Assembly: GCA_021775415.1 (NCBI GenBank)
Contig: JAJFHV010000014.1
Coordinates: forward strand, 1-64,000
From: Hyphomicrobiales bacterium
Lineage (GTDB): Bacteria > Pseudomonadota > Alphaproteobacteria > Rhizobiales > Rhizobiaceae
Direction: 5' to 3'
DNA: 64,000 nt
In this document: positions 1 through 9,918 of the stretch, one piece after another
How positions within the stretch are numbered: the stretch's first letter is position 1
Layout: each line of letters begins with the position of its first letter
Position numbers and translations under genes: made by a program
Notes under the pieces: model-generated
What the model was told of the DNA's origin: nothing
The model's input: only the letters and a program-made list of their open reading frames with translations
Database searches by the model: none

Positions 1-141
1 GAAATGGTGATGCCTGGTGATAACGTTGAGATGACTGTGTCGCTGATCGTGCCAATCGCGATGGAAGAGCGCCTGCGCTTTGCTATCCGTGAAGGCGGAC
101 GTACCGTCGGTGCAGGTATCGTTGCAAGCATTATTGAGTAG
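1..141 (+). CDS. tuf: Elongation factor Tu, C-terminal part (partial)
   Basis: The open frame from base 1 encodes the last 46 residues of EF-Tu, the GTPase that delivers aminoacyl-tRNA to the ribosome. It holds the end of beta-barrel domain 3: MVMPGDNV, then [17 protein letters not shown], ending VASIIE. The 5' part lies outside the window. Position directly before rpsJ is the usual str/S10 arrangement. Confidence 0.97.
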   Translation, partial: EMVMPGDNVEMTVSLIVPIAMEERLRFAIREGGRTVGAGIVASIIE

Positions 142-151
142 AACGGATTTA

Positions 152-184
152 GGGGTGTAAGGCGAAAGCCTTTCACCCCGGTCT
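152..184 (+). terminator. Stem-loop with GAAA tetraloop between tuf and rpsJ
   Basis: Bases 152-163 pair with 168-179 (12 positions, one T-T mismatch) around the loop GAAA, followed by GGTCTTTT. The stem is terminator-grade but the T tract is short. It may be a partial terminator or an RNA-processing structure separating tuf from the S10 operon. Confidence 0.5.
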
Positions 185-201
185 TTTAAGGAAACTGACA
201 G

Positions 202-510
202 ATGAACGGCCAAAATATCCGCATTCGCCTCAAGGCGTTTGACCATCGTATCCTCGACACTTCGACGAAAGAGATTGTCTCTACGGCGAAGCGTACAGGT
301 GCGCAGGTGAAAGGACCGGTTCCACTTCCGACCCGTATCGAGAAGTACACCGTAAACCGTTCGCCACACGTCAATAAGAAAAGCCGGGAGCAGTTTGAAA
401 TGCGTACGCACAAACGGCTTTTGGATATTGTTGATCCGACACCACAAACAGTAGACGCGCTGATGAAGCTCGATCTTTCTGCGGGTGTGGATGTCGAGAT
501 CAAACTCTAG
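202..510 (+). CDS. rpsJ: 30S ribosomal protein S10
   Basis: 102 residues, full length for S10. S10 is a small-subunit head protein and, with NusB, also acts in transcription antitermination in well-studied bacteria. The N-terminus reads [19 protein letters not shown] and a conserved [11 protein letters not shown] segment follows. The frame starts at ATG after AAGGAAACTGACAG. It is the first gene of the S10 operon, 58 bases before rplC. Confidence 0.98.
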   Translation: MNGQNIRIRLKAFDHRILDTSTKEIVSTAKRTGAQVKGPVPLPTRIEKYTVNRSPHVNKKSREQFEMRTHKRLLDIVDPTPQTVDALMKLDLSAGVDVEIKL

Positions 511-568
511 AGATTTATCGGGGCAGGCCAGGGGTTAATCCTCTGCCACCTCAACAGGAAACGAAACA

Positions 569-1330
569 ATGCGTTCAGGTTTGATTGCACAGAAGCTGGG
601 AATGACCCGTATCTACAAAGATACAGGTGAGCAGATTCCTGTGACGGTTTTGAAGGTTGATAGCCTTCAGGTCGTTGCCCAGCGTACTGAAGAAAAAAAT
701 GGTTACACGGCTGTCCAGCTTGGCGCCGGACTTGCCAAGGTCAAAAACACCAGCCAGCCAATGCGTGGTCACTTTGCAGTTGCAAAGGTTGAGCCAAAAC
801 GCAAACTGGCTGAGTTTCGGGTTTCTGCAGAAAACATGATTGATGTTGGCGCAGAGCTTTCAGCAGAACACTTCGTTGAAGGTCAAAAAGTCGATGTGAC
901 TGGCACCACTATTGGTAAAGGTTTCGCCGGTGCCATGAAGCGCCACAACTTTGGTGGTCTTCGCGCTTCGCACGGTGTTTCAGTTTCTCACCGTTCACAT
1001 GGTTCGACCGGTCAGTGTCAGGATCCGGGCAAGGTGTTCAAGGGCAAGAGAATGGCGGGGCACATGGGTGCTACTCGCGTTACAACCCAGAACCTCGAAG
1101 TTGTCCAGACTGATGGTGAACGCGGCCTGATCCTTATTCGCGGTGCAGTACCTGGTTCAAAAGGTGCGTGGATCCTGGTTCGTGATGCGCACAAGCGTGC
1201 ACGTCCTGAAAATGCTCCAATGCCAGCTGCGTTGAAAAACGGTGCACCGGCACCCGTCAAAGATGACGCGCCCGCTGCAGATGCAGCACCTGCTGTAGAA
1301 GTGGCAGAAAATGCGGAAGGGGCTGAATAA
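569..1330 (+). CDS. rplC: 50S ribosomal protein L3
   Basis: 253 residues. The body (about 1-212) is a normal L3, with the conserved stretch [13 protein letters not shown] near residue 160 on the extended loop that reaches toward the peptidyl-transferase centre. The last 40 or so residues are an Ala/Pro/Glu-rich tail, absent from the shorter E. coli protein. The stop overlaps the rplD start by one base (TAATG), implying coupled translation. Confidence 0.98.
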   Translation: MRSGLIAQKLGMTRIYKDTGEQIPVTVLKVDSLQVVAQRTEEKNGYTAVQLGAGLAKVKNTSQPMRGHFAVAKVEPKRKLAEFRVSAENMIDVGAELSAEHFVEGQKVDVTGTTIGKGFAGAMKRHNFGGLRASHGVSVSHRSHGSTGQCQDPGKVFKGKRMAGHMGATRVTTQNLEVVQTDGERGLILIRGAVPGSKGAWILVRDAHKRARPENAPMPAALKNGAPAPVKDDAPAADAAPAVEVAENAEGAE

Positions 1331-1950
1331 TGGATATTAAAGTCACCACGCTTGAAGGCAAAGCCTCCGGCAAGGTCTCCGTTTCCGACGCGATCTTTGG
1401 TCTGGAGGCACGCGATGACCTTCTGCACCGGATGGTACGCTACCAATTGGCCAAGCGCCGCGCGGGTACGCACGACGTGAAAAACCGGTCCGAGATCAAT
1501 CGTTCGACCAGGAAAATGTACAAGCAGAAGGGTACGGGTAATGCTCGTCACTCTACTGCAAAGGCTCCGCAGTTTCGTGGCGGTGGTCGTGCATTTGGTC
1601 CAACACCAAGAGATCATGCATTCGACCTGCCTAAAAAGGTTCGTGCGTTGGCTCTAAGGCACGCGCTTTCGGCCAAGCAGGCAACTGACTCAATCGTCGT
1701 GATTGACGACCTGGCAGTGAAAAAAGCAAAGACCAGTACATTGCGTACAACGCTTTCGAAGCTCGGTCTTGAAAACGCCCTGATGATTGGTGGCGCGGAA
1801 CTCGACAAGAATTTCGAACTCGCGGCCCGCAATATTCCTCATCTGGATGTGCTGCCGGTTCAGGGCATCAATGTTTATGACATCTTGCGTCGCGACAAAC
1901 TGGTTTTGTCAAAGTCAGCGGTGGAAGCACTTGAGGAGCGGTTCAAATGA
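1330..1950 (+). CDS. rplD: 50S ribosomal protein L4
   Basis: 206 residues, normal L4 length. The extended basic loop that lines the exit tunnel is visible around residues 60-95 ([11 protein letters not shown], then [12 protein letters not shown]). L4 also represses the S10 operon in enterics; no equivalent leader structure is evident here. It is coupled to rplC (TAATG) and overlaps rplW by four bases (ATGA). Confidence 0.98.
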   Translation: MDIKVTTLEGKASGKVSVSDAIFGLEARDDLLHRMVRYQLAKRRAGTHDVKNRSEINRSTRKMYKQKGTGNARHSTAKAPQFRGGGRAFGPTPRDHAFDLPKKVRALALRHALSAKQATDSIVVIDDLAVKKAKTSTLRTTLSKLGLENALMIGGAELDKNFELAARNIPHLDVLPVQGINVYDILRRDKLVLSKSAVEALEERFK

Positions 1951-2240
1951 CGGATGTACGCCATTACGACGTGATCGTTTCTCCGATCATTACGGAAAAA
2001 TCGACTATGGCTTCTGAGTCAAATCAGGTCGTGTTCAACGTTGCAAGAAATGCAACGAAGCCTGAAATCAAACATGCTGTTGAAGCTTTGTTTGGTGTGA
2101 AGGTGAAAGCAGTGAATACACTCCTGCGCAAAGGCAAGGTGAAGCGGTTCCGCGGAATGCTTGGCAAGCGCTCGGACGTCAAGAAAGCAGTGGTAACGCT
2201 GGTTGAAGGACAGTCCATCGATGTGACTACAGGGCTTTAG
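1947..2240 (+). CDS. rplW: 50S ribosomal protein L23
   Basis: 97 residues. L23 sits at the polypeptide exit and docks trigger factor, SRP and the translocon. Conserved features are SPIITEKS near the N-terminus and the basic loop [10 protein letters not shown]. The start overlaps the rplD stop by four bases. Confidence 0.98.
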   Translation: MTDVRHYDVIVSPIITEKSTMASESNQVVFNVARNATKPEIKHAVEALFGVKVKAVNTLLRKGKVKRFRGMLGKRSDVKKAVVTLVEGQSIDVTTGL

Positions 2241-2297
2241 GGCGCAGGGTAATAGATAAAGAGGCAGAGCGCATTTAATGCGTGATGGATAAGAATT

Positions 2298-3134
2298 ATG
2301 GCACTGAAGAAGTTTAATCCACGGACCCCCGGCCAGCGCCAGCTGGTAATTGTTGACCGTGCGGGCCTATGGAAGGGCAAGCCGGTCAAGACCCTGAGCG
2401 AGGGGCTTATCTCCTCGGGCGGTCGTAACAACTATGGCCGGATTACATCCCGTCGTCGCGGTGGTGGGCACAAGCGCACCTATCGCATGGTGGATTTCAA
2501 GCGCCGTAAATGGGACATGGAAGCTATTGTTGAGCGGATCGAATATGACCCGAACCGTAGCGCCTACATAGCGCTCGTGAAATATACCGACGGTGAACTG
2601 GCTTATATTCTCGCACCTCAGCGCCTTGGTGCAGGGGACAAGATTATTGCCGCCGAAAGCGCGGACGTGAAGCCTGGCAACGCCATGCCATTGCGTTCAA
2701 CGCCAATCGGTTCGATCATTCACAACGTCGAAATGAAACCAGGCAAGGGTGGCCAGATCGCCCGTTCCGCCGGCACCTATGCGCAGCTTGTTGGACGGGA
2801 TGGTCCTTATGCAATTCTCCGCTTGAATTCAGGTGAGCAACGTCTTATTCACGGCGAATGCATGGCAACCATTGGTGCGGTTTCCAATCCTGACAATTCA
2901 AATACAAACAAAGGCAAGGCTGGCCGCAATCGCTGGCTTGGCAAGCGTCCAAGTGTTCGTGGTGTCGCCATGAACCCGGTCGATCACCCTCACGGCGGCG
3001 GCGAAGGTCGTTCATCTGGTGGTCGTCATCCGGTAACGCCTTGGGGCAAGCCGACCAAGGGCAAGAAAACCCGTCGCGCCAAGCCTTCAGACAAATTCAT
3101 CATGCGCACACGTCATCAGCGCAAGAAACGATAG
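2298..3134 (+). CDS. rplB: 50S ribosomal protein L2
   Basis: 278 residues, full length. L2 binds 23S rRNA near the peptidyl-transferase centre and is needed for subunit association. The signature [15 protein letters not shown] near residue 225 includes the conserved histidine. The start follows GGATAAGAATT. It lies 57 bases after rplW and 12 before rpsS. Confidence 0.98.
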   Translation: MALKKFNPRTPGQRQLVIVDRAGLWKGKPVKTLSEGLISSGGRNNYGRITSRRRGGGHKRTYRMVDFKRRKWDMEAIVERIEYDPNRSAYIALVKYTDGELAYILAPQRLGAGDKIIAAESADVKPGNAMPLRSTPIGSIIHNVEMKPGKGGQIARSAGTYAQLVGRDGPYAILRLNSGEQRLIHGECMATIGAVSNPDNSNTNKGKAGRNRWLGKRPSVRGVAMNPVDHPHGGGEGRSSGGRHPVTPWGKPTKGKKTRRAKPSDKFIMRTRHQRKKR

Positions 3135-3146
3135 GGAAGCTACAAC

Positions 3147-3425
3147 GTGACACGTTCAGTTTGGAAAGGCCCATTTGTGGACGGCTATCTTTTAAAGAAA
3201 GCCGATAAAGTTCGCGAAAGTGGCAGAAGCGAAGTCATCAAGACCTGGAGCCGGCGTTCAACCGTGCTGCCTCAGTTCGTTGGCATGACCTTCGGTGTTT
3301 ATAACGGGCACAAGCACATCCCCGTGTCGATCAGTGAAGACATGATTGGTCACAAGCTCGGTGAGTTTGCTCCAACCCGGACCTATTACGGTCATGGTTC
3401 GGACAAGAAAGTAAAGAGGAGCTGA
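3147..3425 (+). CDS. rpsS: 30S ribosomal protein S19
   Basis: 92 residues, beginning [19 protein letters not shown]19 is a head protein at the A-site/inter-subunit region and pairs with S13. The start codon is GTG (base 3147) preceded by GGAAGCTACAAC. It is separated from rplV by two bases. Confidence 0.97.
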   Translation: MTRSVWKGPFVDGYLLKKADKVRESGRSEVIKTWSRRSTVLPQFVGMTFGVYNGHKHIPVSISEDMIGHKLGEFAPTRTYYGHGSDKKVKRS

Positions 3426-3427
3426 CG

Positions 3428-3811
3428 ATGGGCAAGCCGAAGCATGAGCGGGTGCTCAAAGACAACGAGGCGCGTGCGGTAACTCGCACCATCCGTGTCA
3501 GCCCGCAGAAACTCAATGATGTTGTGATGATGATCCGCGGCAAGAAAGCACAGAAGGCTTTGGCTGATCTGGAGTTCTCGCGTCGCCGGATTGCCGCAAC
3601 TGTAAAGACAACTTTGGAATCAGCAATCGCCAACGCCGAGAATAACCATGATCTCGATGTCGACAATCTGATTGTTGCAGAGGCTTATGTTGGCAAGTCG
3701 ATTACGATGAAACGATTCAGGGTTCGTGGCCGTGGCCGTTCAACCCGCATATTGAAGCCCTTTTCGCATTTGACGATTGTCGTGCGTGAAGTGGAAGAGG
3801 AGGCCGCATAA
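3428..3811 (+). CDS. rplV: 50S ribosomal protein L22
   Basis: 127 residues. L22 lines the exit tunnel opposite L4; the beta-hairpin region [15 protein letters not shown] is seen near residue 95. Start ATG follows AGGAGCTGACG. The stop overlaps the rpsC start by one base (TAATG). Confidence 0.98.
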   Translation: MGKPKHERVLKDNEARAVTRTIRVSPQKLNDVVMMIRGKKAQKALADLEFSRRRIAATVKTTLESAIANAENNHDLDVDNLIVAEAYVGKSITMKRFRVRGRGRSTRILKPFSHLTIVVREVEEEAA

Positions 3812-4518
3812 TGGGTCAAAAAGTAAATCCAATTGGCATGCGCCTCGGCATCAACCGCACTTGGGACTCTCGCTGGTTCGCAGGTAAGGGTGAGTACGGC
3901 ACGCTGCTGCATGAAGACATCAAGATCCGTGAGTACCTGGAAGACGCGCTTTCTGCTGCTTCCATTTCCAAGATCGTTATTGAACGTCCACACAAGAAGT
4001 GCCGGGTGACAATCCACTCCGCACGTCCGGGCATCATTATCGGCAAGAAGGGCGCGGACATTGAGAAATTGCGCAAAAAACTCGGTGAGATGACAGACTC
4101 CGAAGTCCACATCAACATCAACGAAGTGCGCAAGCCCGAGATTGATGCGACAATTGTGGCTCAGTCTATCGCACAGCAGTTGGAGCGCCGCATCGCGTTC
4201 CGCCGTGCAATGAAACGTTCTGTCCAGGCTGCCATGCGTCTTGGTGCCCAGGGTATTCGAATTAACTGTGGTGGTCGTTTGGGTGGTGCGGAAATCGCAC
4301 GCATGGAATGGTACCGCGAAGGTCGTGTGCCGCTTCACACTCTGCGTGCTGACATCGACTACGGAACAGCTTCAGCTTCAACAGCTTATGGCATTTGCGG
4401 CATCAAGGTCTGGATTTTCAAGGGCGAAATCTTTGAACACGATCCATTTGCATCCGAGCGTCGCGGCAATGAAGCTCAAGAACAGGGCGGTGGTTCACCC
4501 CGTCGTCAAAAAGCGTAA
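3811..4518 (+). CDS. rpsC: 30S ribosomal protein S3
   Basis: 235 residues. It carries the KH-type RNA-binding domain with [16 protein letters not shown] at about residues 72-87. S3 forms part of the mRNA entry channel and its helicase activity. The C-terminus is Gln/Gly/Arg-rich, as is common for S3. Translation is coupled to rplV. Confidence 0.98.
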   Translation: MGQKVNPIGMRLGINRTWDSRWFAGKGEYGTLLHEDIKIREYLEDALSAASISKIVIERPHKKCRVTIHSARPGIIIGKKGADIEKLRKKLGEMTDSEVHININEVRKPEIDATIVAQSIAQQLERRIAFRRAMKRSVQAAMRLGAQGIRINCGGRLGGAEIARMEWYREGRVPLHTLRADIDYGTASASTAYGICGIKVWIFKGEIFEHDPFASERRGNEAQEQGGGSPRRQKA

Positions 4519-4542
4519 TTGAAAGTATCGGGATAAAGAACA

Positions 4543-4956
4543 ATGTTGCAGCCAAAGCGCACAAAATTCCGCAAACAGCACAAGGGCCGTATCCACGGTA
4601 CTGCCAAGGGCGGCACTACTTTGACTTTTGGTGCCTATGGCATCAAGGCCCAGGAGCCTGAGCGTGTTACTGCACGCCAGATCGAAGCTGCTCGTCGCGC
4701 AATTACTCGCCACATGAAGCGTGCTGGCCGGGTGTGGATTAGAATTTTTCCGGATGTACCGGTCTCCGCCAAGCCAACCGAGGTTCGCATGGGTAAGGGT
4801 AAGGGGTCTCCGGAATATTGGGCAGCCAGGGTGAAACCAGGCCGCATCATGTTTGAAATTGACGGTGTAAACGAGGAAGTAGCGCGTGAAGCGCTGCGTC
4901 TTGGTAGCCGCAAACTGCCGATTAAAACCCGTTTTGTTCAGCGTATTGCTGACTAA
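4543..4956 (+). CDS. rplP: 50S ribosomal protein L16
   Basis: 137 residues, beginning [17 protein letters not shown]16 organises the A-site region of 23S rRNA and contacts aminoacyl-tRNA. The conserved [18 protein letters not shown] stretch is present near residue 85. Confidence 0.98.
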   Translation: MLQPKRTKFRKQHKGRIHGTAKGGTTLTFGAYGIKAQEPERVTARQIEAARRAITRHMKRAGRVWIRIFPDVPVSAKPTEVRMGKGKGSPEYWAARVKPGRIMFEIDGVNEEVAREALRLGSRKLPIKTRFVQRIAD

Positions 4957-4986
4957 CGGAAACATAGATTCGAGAAAGGTTGAGCC

Positions 4987-5184
4987 ATGAAGGCCAGCGA
5001 CGTTCATGCAATGACCCCAGACCAGCTCAAGGATGAGCTGGAAAAACTCAAGAAGGAGCAGTTTAACCTGCGCTTTCAAGGAGCAACGGGCCAATTGGAA
5101 AACACCGCCCGCATCCGTCAGGTTCGCCGTGACATTGCGCGCATTCAGACGATTGCTTCACAAAAGCAGTCTGCTGAGGCTTAA
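4987..5184 (+). CDS. rpmC: 50S ribosomal protein L29
   Basis: 65 residues, an all-helical protein next to L23 at the tunnel exit. The motif [26 protein letters not shown] is the family hallmark (residues about 29-56). Start ATG follows GAAAGGTTGAGCC. Confidence 0.97.
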   Translation: MKASDVHAMTPDQLKDELEKLKKEQFNLRFQGATGQLENTARIRQVRRDIARIQTIASQKQSAEA

Positions 5185-5201
5185 CAGGAAAGATTGAAGA
5201 C

Positions 5202-5438
5202 ATGCCAAAACGCGTTTTGCAGGGCACTGTAGTCAGTGACAAAAACGACAAGACGGTCGTGGTGAAGGTGGAGCGTCGCTTTACCCATCCGCTGTTTAAA
5301 AAGACCGTGCGCCGTACAAAAAACTACAAGGCCCATGATGCGGCCAATGTAAAAAAGGTTGGCGATCAGGTGTCCATTGAGGAATGCCGTCCAATCTCGA
5401 GAGACAAGCGCTGGATAGTCGTAGAAGACCAGGCGTAA
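5202..5438 (+). CDS. rpsQ: 30S ribosomal protein S17
   Basis: 78 residues, OB-fold primary 16S rRNA binder. It has [21 protein letters not shown] at the start and the typical [11 protein letters not shown] motif near residue 63. It starts 17 bases after rpmC. Confidence 0.97.
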   Translation: MPKRVLQGTVVSDKNDKTVVVKVERRFTHPLFKKTVRRTKNYKAHDAANVKKVGDQVSIEECRPISRDKRWIVVEDQA

Positions 5439-5504
5439 GACAAATTTGGCAGGCACCCGTAGCGGCTCTGCTAAAACGGGAACAAGAACAGAAGGTAGCC
5501 AGTC

Positions 5505-5873
5505 ATGATTCAGATGCAAACAAACCTCGACATCGCCGATAATTCCGGTGCGCGTCGTGTTATGTGCATCAAGGTACTGGGCGGTTCCAAACGGAAATAC
5601 GCTTCGGTTGGTGATGTAATTGTAGTGTCCATCAAGGAAGCAATTCCGCGTGGCCGCGTGAAAAAAGGCGATGTAATGAAAGCGGTTGTTGTACGCACCC
5701 GCAAAGACATTCGCCGCACGGATGGTAGCGTTATCCGTTTTGACGGAAACGCCGCGGTGTTGGTGGACAATAAAAGCGAACCGGTCGGCACACGTATTTT
5801 TGGTCCGGTCCCACGTGAACTGCGTGCCAAGCGTCACATGAAGATTATCTCACTCGCACCTGAAGTGCTGTAG
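5505..5873 (+). CDS. rplN: 50S ribosomal protein L14
   Basis: 122 residues, exactly the family length, with [17 protein letters not shown] at residues 12-28 and FGPVPRELR near the C-terminus. L14 forms an inter-subunit bridge and is the RsfS docking site. It opens the spc-type block, 66 bases after rpsQ. Confidence 0.98.
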   Translation: MIQMQTNLDIADNSGARRVMCIKVLGGSKRKYASVGDVIVVSIKEAIPRGRVKKGDVMKAVVVRTRKDIRRTDGSVIRFDGNAAVLVDNKSEPVGTRIFGPVPRELRAKRHMKIISLAPEVL

Positions 5874-5884
5874 GAACCAAGATC

Positions 5885-6199
5885 ATGCAAAAGATCAAAA
5901 AAGGCGATTCAGTTGTCGTGCTCACAGGTAAGGACAAAGGTCGTACCGGTGAAGTCGTCAAGATGATGCCAAAAGATGGCAAGGCAATTGTGCAAGGAGT
6001 GAACATGGTGAAACGTCACCAGCGTCAGTCCGGAGCACAAGAAGCCGGTATTATTAATCGTGAAGCTGCAATTCAGGTCTCCAATCTCGGATTGGCTGAC
6101 CCAAAAGATGGCAAGGCTACACGCGTTGGGTTCAAAATTCTCGATGACGGACGCAAAGTTCGTGTCGCAAAGCGTTCCGGAGAAGTAATCGATGGCTGA
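5885..6199 (+). CDS. rplX: 50S ribosomal protein L24
   Basis: 104 residues. It is an assembly-initiating 23S rRNA binder with an N-terminal KOW motif ([19 protein letters not shown], residues about 6-24). The 3' end overlaps the rplE start by eight bases, so the two are probably translationally coupled. Confidence 0.98.
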   Translation: MQKIKKGDSVVVLTGKDKGRTGEVVKMMPKDGKAIVQGVNMVKRHQRQSGAQEAGIINREAAIQVSNLGLADPKDGKATRVGFKILDDGRKVRVAKRSGEVIDG

Positions 6200-6755
6200 G
6201 GCAATTTACGTACCGCGCCTGCGCACGCATTATGATGCGGCAGTCCGCCCGAAACTGATTGAGGAATTCGGATATAAAAATCCGATGGAAGTTCCCAAGA
6301 TCACAAAAATCGTCCTGAATATGGGCGTAGGCGAAAGCACTGCCGACTCTAAAAAAGCACAGATAGCGGCTGATGATCTGACATTGATTGCGGGTCAAAA
6401 GGCACAAGTCACCCATGCACGCAAATCCATCGCGACCTTCAAGGTTCGTGAGGGTATGCCGCTCGGTGCAAAAGTAACCCTGCGCGGTCCGCGCATGTAT
6501 GATTTCATTGATCGGCTGGTCACAATCGCACTTCCACGCGTACGTGACTTTCGTGGTCTAAATCCCAAGAGCTTTGATGGACGCGGCAACTTTGCCATGG
6601 GCATCAAGGAACACATCGTGTTTCCGGAAATCAACTACGACAAAGTAGATCAGATCTGGGGCATGGACGTAATCGTTTGTACGACTGCTAAAACGGATGA
6701 TGAAGCTCGCGCTCTGCTAAAAGAGTTCAACTTCCCATTCCCTGAAAAGCAGTAA
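6192..6755 (+). CDS. rplE: 50S ribosomal protein L5
   Basis: 187 residues. L5 binds 5S rRNA and contacts P-site tRNA. The signatures [13 protein letters not shown] (about residue 36) and [18 protein letters not shown] (about residue 116) are intact. The start lies inside rplX. Confidence 0.98.
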   Translation: MAEAIYVPRLRTHYDAAVRPKLIEEFGYKNPMEVPKITKIVLNMGVGESTADSKKAQIAADDLTLIAGQKAQVTHARKSIATFKVREGMPLGAKVTLRGPRMYDFIDRLVTIALPRVRDFRGLNPKSFDGRGNFAMGIKEHIVFPEINYDKVDQIWGMDVIVCTTAKTDDEARALLKEFNFPFPEKQ

Positions 6756-6786
6756 CGGCAAGCGTGAAACAAAGGAACGATAGATA

Positions 6787-7092
6787 ATGGCCAAGGTAAG
6801 TGCCGTAGAAAAGAACAAGCGTCGCAGGAAGCAAGCAGGTCTGCATGCAGAAAAGCGCGCTGGTCTCAAGGCAATCATCATGAATAAGGAATTGCCGATT
6901 GAGGATCGCTTCAAGGCGCAGCTCAAATTGAGCGAGATGCCAAGAAACGGTGCCAAGACCCGTATCCGTAACCGGTGCGAAGTATCTGGCCGGCCACGCG
7001 GGTATTACCGCAAAATGAAATTGTCCAGAATTGCGATGCGCGACCTTGGTTCGATCGGCAAAATTCCTGGCCTCGTGAAATCAAGCTGGTAA
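6787..7092 (+). CDS. rpsN: 30S ribosomal protein S14 (zinc-independent type)
   Basis: 101 residues, the long form of S14. The conserved region [20 protein letters not shown] has only one cysteine, so this is the C-minus form that needs no zinc. Start ATG follows GGAACGATAGATA. Confidence 0.98.
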   Translation: MAKVSAVEKNKRRRKQAGLHAEKRAGLKAIIMNKELPIEDRFKAQLKLSEMPRNGAKTRIRNRCEVSGRPRGYYRKMKLSRIAMRDLGSIGKIPGLVKSSW

Positions 7093-7107
7093 GGGGAGCA
7101 CAAAGAC

Positions 7108-7506
7108 ATGTCAATTTCTGATCCTCTCGGCGATATGCTGACCCGCATCCGCAATGGTTTGATGCGCAGCAAGTCCAAAGTATCAAGTCCCGCTTCAAAG
7201 CTGCGTGCCAATGTGTGCGAAGTACTGAAAAGCGAAGGCTACATCCGCGATTATTCAACAACCGACTTTGAAAATGGCAAGTCGGAAATGGAAATCGAAC
7301 TGAAGTATTACGAGGGCGCTCCGGTTATTCGTGAAATCACCCGCGTATCCCGTCCGGGATTGCGAGTGTATTCATCGGTGAAGTCCATCCCCAATATTGC
7401 GAACGGATTGGGTATCAACATTCTTTCGACCCCTAAAGGCGTCATGGCTGACCATGAAGCACGGGAGCAGAATGTTGGTGGCGAAATCCTCTGCCGCGTA
7501 TTTTAA
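7108..7506 (+). CDS. rpsH: 30S ribosomal protein S8
   Basis: 132 residues. S8 is a central-domain 16S rRNA binder and represses the spc operon in E. coli. It has [14 protein letters not shown]-type N-terminal and [14 protein letters not shown]-terminal signatures. Start ATG follows AAGGGGAGCACAAAGAC. Confidence 0.98.
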   Translation: MSISDPLGDMLTRIRNGLMRSKSKVSSPASKLRANVCEVLKSEGYIRDYSTTDFENGKSEMEIELKYYEGAPVIREITRVSRPGLRVYSSVKSIPNIANGLGINILSTPKGVMADHEAREQNVGGEILCRVF

Positions 7507-7525
7507 CCTGGATTGGTGAAATCAG

Positions 7526-8059
7526 ATGTCTCGTATAGGTAAACAGCCAGTCGCGATCCCTGAAGGGGTGACAGCTACCGTGGAGGGCCAGAAGGTCACT
7601 GCCAAGGGGCCAAAAGGCGAACTTCATTTCGTGGTCAACGATGAGGTGCTGGTCAAACTTGAAGAAGGTTCCATTAAAGTGGGCCCTCGTGATGAAACTA
7701 AAGGCTCACGCTCCAAATGGGGTATGTCACGCACGATGGTGGCAAACATCATCGACGGTGTGAAAGACGGGTTTGAGAAGAAACTGGAAATCAACGGTGT
7801 TGGTTATCGTGCGGCAATGCAGGGCAGCAATGTTCAGCTTTCGCTCGGTTTTTCTCACGAGGTGGTCTATCAGGTTCCTGAGGGCGTAAGCGTTGCTTGC
7901 CCAAAACCAACTGAACTCGTGGTCACCGGTATCGACAAGCAAAAAGTCGGTCAGGTTGCAGCAGAACTCCGCAGCTATCGCCCACCTGAGCCTTATAAGG
8001 GCAAGGGCGTTAAGTATGCAGACGAAACCATCTTCCGCAAGGAAGGCAAGAAGAAGTAA
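7526..8059 (+). CDS. rplF: 50S ribosomal protein L6
   Basis: 177 residues with two repeated alpha/beta domains. The family motif [16 protein letters not shown] is near residue 152. L6 lies by the GTPase-associated centre. It starts 19 bases after rpsH and ends 12 bases before rplR. Confidence 0.98.
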   Translation: MSRIGKQPVAIPEGVTATVEGQKVTAKGPKGELHFVVNDEVLVKLEEGSIKVGPRDETKGSRSKWGMSRTMVANIIDGVKDGFEKKLEINGVGYRAAMQGSNVQLSLGFSHEVVYQVPEGVSVACPKPTELVVTGIDKQKVGQVAAELRSYRPPEPYKGKGVKYADETIFRKEGKKK

Positions 8060-8071
8060 GGCAGGCCGGAT

Positions 8072-8434
8072 ATGGCAAAAACTATCTCAAGCACTGAACG
8101 TCGCGCAAATCGCGTTCGCCGGTCGCTAAAAAATGTAGCGAATGGTCGCCCTCGGTTGAGTGTGTACCGCTCTTCGCAGAACATCTATGCCCAGGTAATT
8201 GACGATACAGCGGGAAATACCCTTGCATCGGCTTCTACTTTGGATGCTGATCTGCGCAAGGCGCTGAAAAAAGGCAATGACGTTGTCGCAGCTGAGGCGG
8301 TTGGCAAACTTGTTGCAGAACGCGCTTCAAAAGCCGGGATCAAACAGGTTGTGTTTGATCGTGGCGCATATATTTACCATGGCCGCGTCAAGGCCCTGGC
8401 AGAAGCAGCCCGCGAAGGCGGTCTGGAGTTTTAG
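8072..8434 (+). CDS. rplR: 50S ribosomal protein L18
   Basis: 120 residues. L18 binds 5S rRNA together with L5 in the central protuberance. It shows [19 protein letters not shown] at residues 15-33 and the C-terminal [24 protein letters not shown] motif. Confidence 0.98.
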   Translation: MAKTISSTERRANRVRRSLKNVANGRPRLSVYRSSQNIYAQVIDDTAGNTLASASTLDADLRKALKKGNDVVAAEAVGKLVAERASKAGIKQVVFDRGAYIYHGRVKALAEAAREGGLEF

Positions 8435-8489
8435 GACTCAAACTAGACTTTAACTGGGTGCTACCGAAAAAGAACAAAGGTCAAGGATC

Positions 8490-9050
8490 ATGGCACAAAG
8501 AGATAACCGTCAAGGCGGACGTGACAGAGAAGAGCGAGACAGCGAATTTGTTGACAAGCTCGTTCACATCAACCGCGTCGCAAAAGTGGTCAAGGGTGGC
8601 CGTCGTTTTGGTTTTGCTGCTCTTGTAGTAGTTGGTGACCAAAAGGGTCGTGTAGGATTTGGTCACGGTAAGGCCCGCGAGGTGCCTGAAGCAATCCGTA
8701 AGGCAACGGAAGCTGCAAAGCGTGAATTGATTTTCGTACCACTTCGTTCAGGTCGTACCCTGCATCATGATGTAACTGGTCGCCACGGCGCTGGTAAGGT
8801 CATCCTGCGTGCCGCACCTGCCGGTACTGGTATCATTTGTGGTGGTCCGATGCGTGCAGTCTTTGAAACCCTGGGTGTTCAGGACGTCGTTGCAAAGTCG
8901 CTTGGCTCATCCAATGCATACAACATGGTTCGCGCCACGTTTGATGCGTTGAAACACCAGATGCATCCGAAGGATGTTGCAGCTCAACGTGGCCTTAAAT
9001 ATTCAACCCTCCAGGCTCGCCGCCAAGACCTTATCGGCTCGGAAGAGTAA
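8490..9050 (+). CDS. rpsE: 30S ribosomal protein S5
   Basis: 186 residues. An N-terminal dsRBD-like domain ([17 protein letters not shown], about residues 25-41) is followed by the S5 C-terminal fold. S5 shapes decoding fidelity and the mRNA entry path. Start ATG follows AAAGGTCAAGGATC, 55 bases after rplR. Confidence 0.98.
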   Translation: MAQRDNRQGGRDREERDSEFVDKLVHINRVAKVVKGGRRFGFAALVVVGDQKGRVGFGHGKAREVPEAIRKATEAAKRELIFVPLRSGRTLHHDVTGRHGAGKVILRAAPAGTGIICGGPMRAVFETLGVQDVVAKSLGSSNAYNMVRATFDALKHQMHPKDVAAQRGLKYSTLQARRQDLIGSEE

Positions 9051-9062
9051 GGAACCAGTATC

Positions 9063-9254
9063 ATGGCTGAAAAGAAAACCGTCACGGTTCAACAAACCGG
9101 TAGCCCATTGCGCCGTCCAGCTGACCAGCGCGCTACGCTCGTGGGCTTGGGCCTAAACAAGATAAACCGTCGCTCGACACTGGAAGATACTCCAGCAATT
9201 CGCGGCATGATCCGTAAGGTTAACCACCTTGTTCGCGTCGTCGACGAAGCCTGA
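9063..9254 (+). CDS. rpmD: 50S ribosomal protein L30
   Basis: 63 residues, the short bacterial L30 with [21 protein letters not shown] in the first half. Start ATG follows AAGGAACCAGTATC. rplO begins 19 bases downstream. Confidence 0.97.
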   Translation: MAEKKTVTVQQTGSPLRRPADQRATLVGLGLNKINRRSTLEDTPAIRGMIRKVNHLVRVVDEA

Positions 9255-9273
9255 GCTACCAGGAGATAGACAG

Positions 9274-9813
9274 ATGAAACTGAATGAAATTAAAGACCGG
9301 GAAGGGGCCTCAAAATCCCGTGTACGGGTTGGTCGCGGCATTGGTTCGGGCAAGGGTAAAACCGGCGGACGTGGTGTTAAAGGCCAGAAATCCCGCTCCG
9401 GTGTATCAATTAATGGTTACGAAGGCGGGCAGATGCCAATCTACCGCCGCTTGCCAAAGCGCGGTTTCTCGAACGCCATGTTTACAAAGAAATATACGAC
9501 TGTTTCCGTCGGCCGTTTGCAGATTGCAATTGACGCGAAAAAACTTGATGCGAAGAAACCGATTACTGTCGAAACACTAATTGCTGCAGGCGTTGTTCGT
9601 AAAGCGGGCGATGGTGTACGCATCCTTTCTGATGGTGAGCTAAAGGCAAAGTTGGTTTGCGAAGTTGCCGGTGCATCCAAGGTGGCAATTGAAAAAATTG
9701 AAAAGGCTGGCGGTAGCGTGAAAATACTTGCTGCTGCGGAGCCGGAGGCTGAAAAAGCTGCCAAGGCAAAGCCAAAGAAGGAAAAAGCTGCGAAAGAAGA
9801 CGCGAAAAAGTGA
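9274..9813 (+). CDS. rplO: 50S ribosomal protein L15
   Basis: 179 residues from the ATG at 9274, chosen because AGGAGATAGACAG sits just upstream and the protein then begins [16 protein letters not shown] as in the family. A longer frame from 9229 overlaps rpmD and is unlikely. The Gly/Arg-rich region [15 protein letters not shown] is at about residues 25-39. The C-terminus carries a Lys/Ala/Glu extension of about 30 residues. Confidence 0.97.
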   Translation: MKLNEIKDREGASKSRVRVGRGIGSGKGKTGGRGVKGQKSRSGVSINGYEGGQMPIYRRLPKRGFSNAMFTKKYTTVSVGRLQIAIDAKKLDAKKPITVETLIAAGVVRKAGDGVRILSDGELKAKLVCEVAGASKVAIEKIEKAGGSVKILAAAEPEAEKAAKAKPKKEKAAKEDAKK

Positions 9814-9820
9814 TTTAAAA

Positions 9821-9846
9821 CCCTGATTTCGACCTCGAAATCAGGG
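9821..9846 (+). other. Perfect 11-bp stem-loop between rplO and secY
   Basis: Bases 9821-9831 (CCCTGATTTCG) are exactly complementary to 9836-9846, with the four-base loop ACCT. No T tract follows. It is probably an mRNA-processing or partial attenuation element separating ribosomal-protein from secY expression. Confidence 0.55.
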
Positions 9847-9918
9847 TGCACAATTACTATCTTGTCGTTTTGGCCTGACTTGCAGGCTCGCAATGAGTTC
9901 AGATAACGGGAGAAACTA

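Noticed and set aside
1018-1617. 199-codon minus-strand open frame
   Set aside because: It lies wholly antisense to rplC and rplD, whose products are intact; composition reflects the complement of ribosomal genes.
3685-4338. 217-codon minus-strand open frame
   Set aside because: Antisense to rplV and rpsC with no ribosome-binding site or recognisable domain.
5181-5837. 218-codon minus-strand open frame
   Set aside because: Antisense to rpsQ and rplN, both of which are clearly real.
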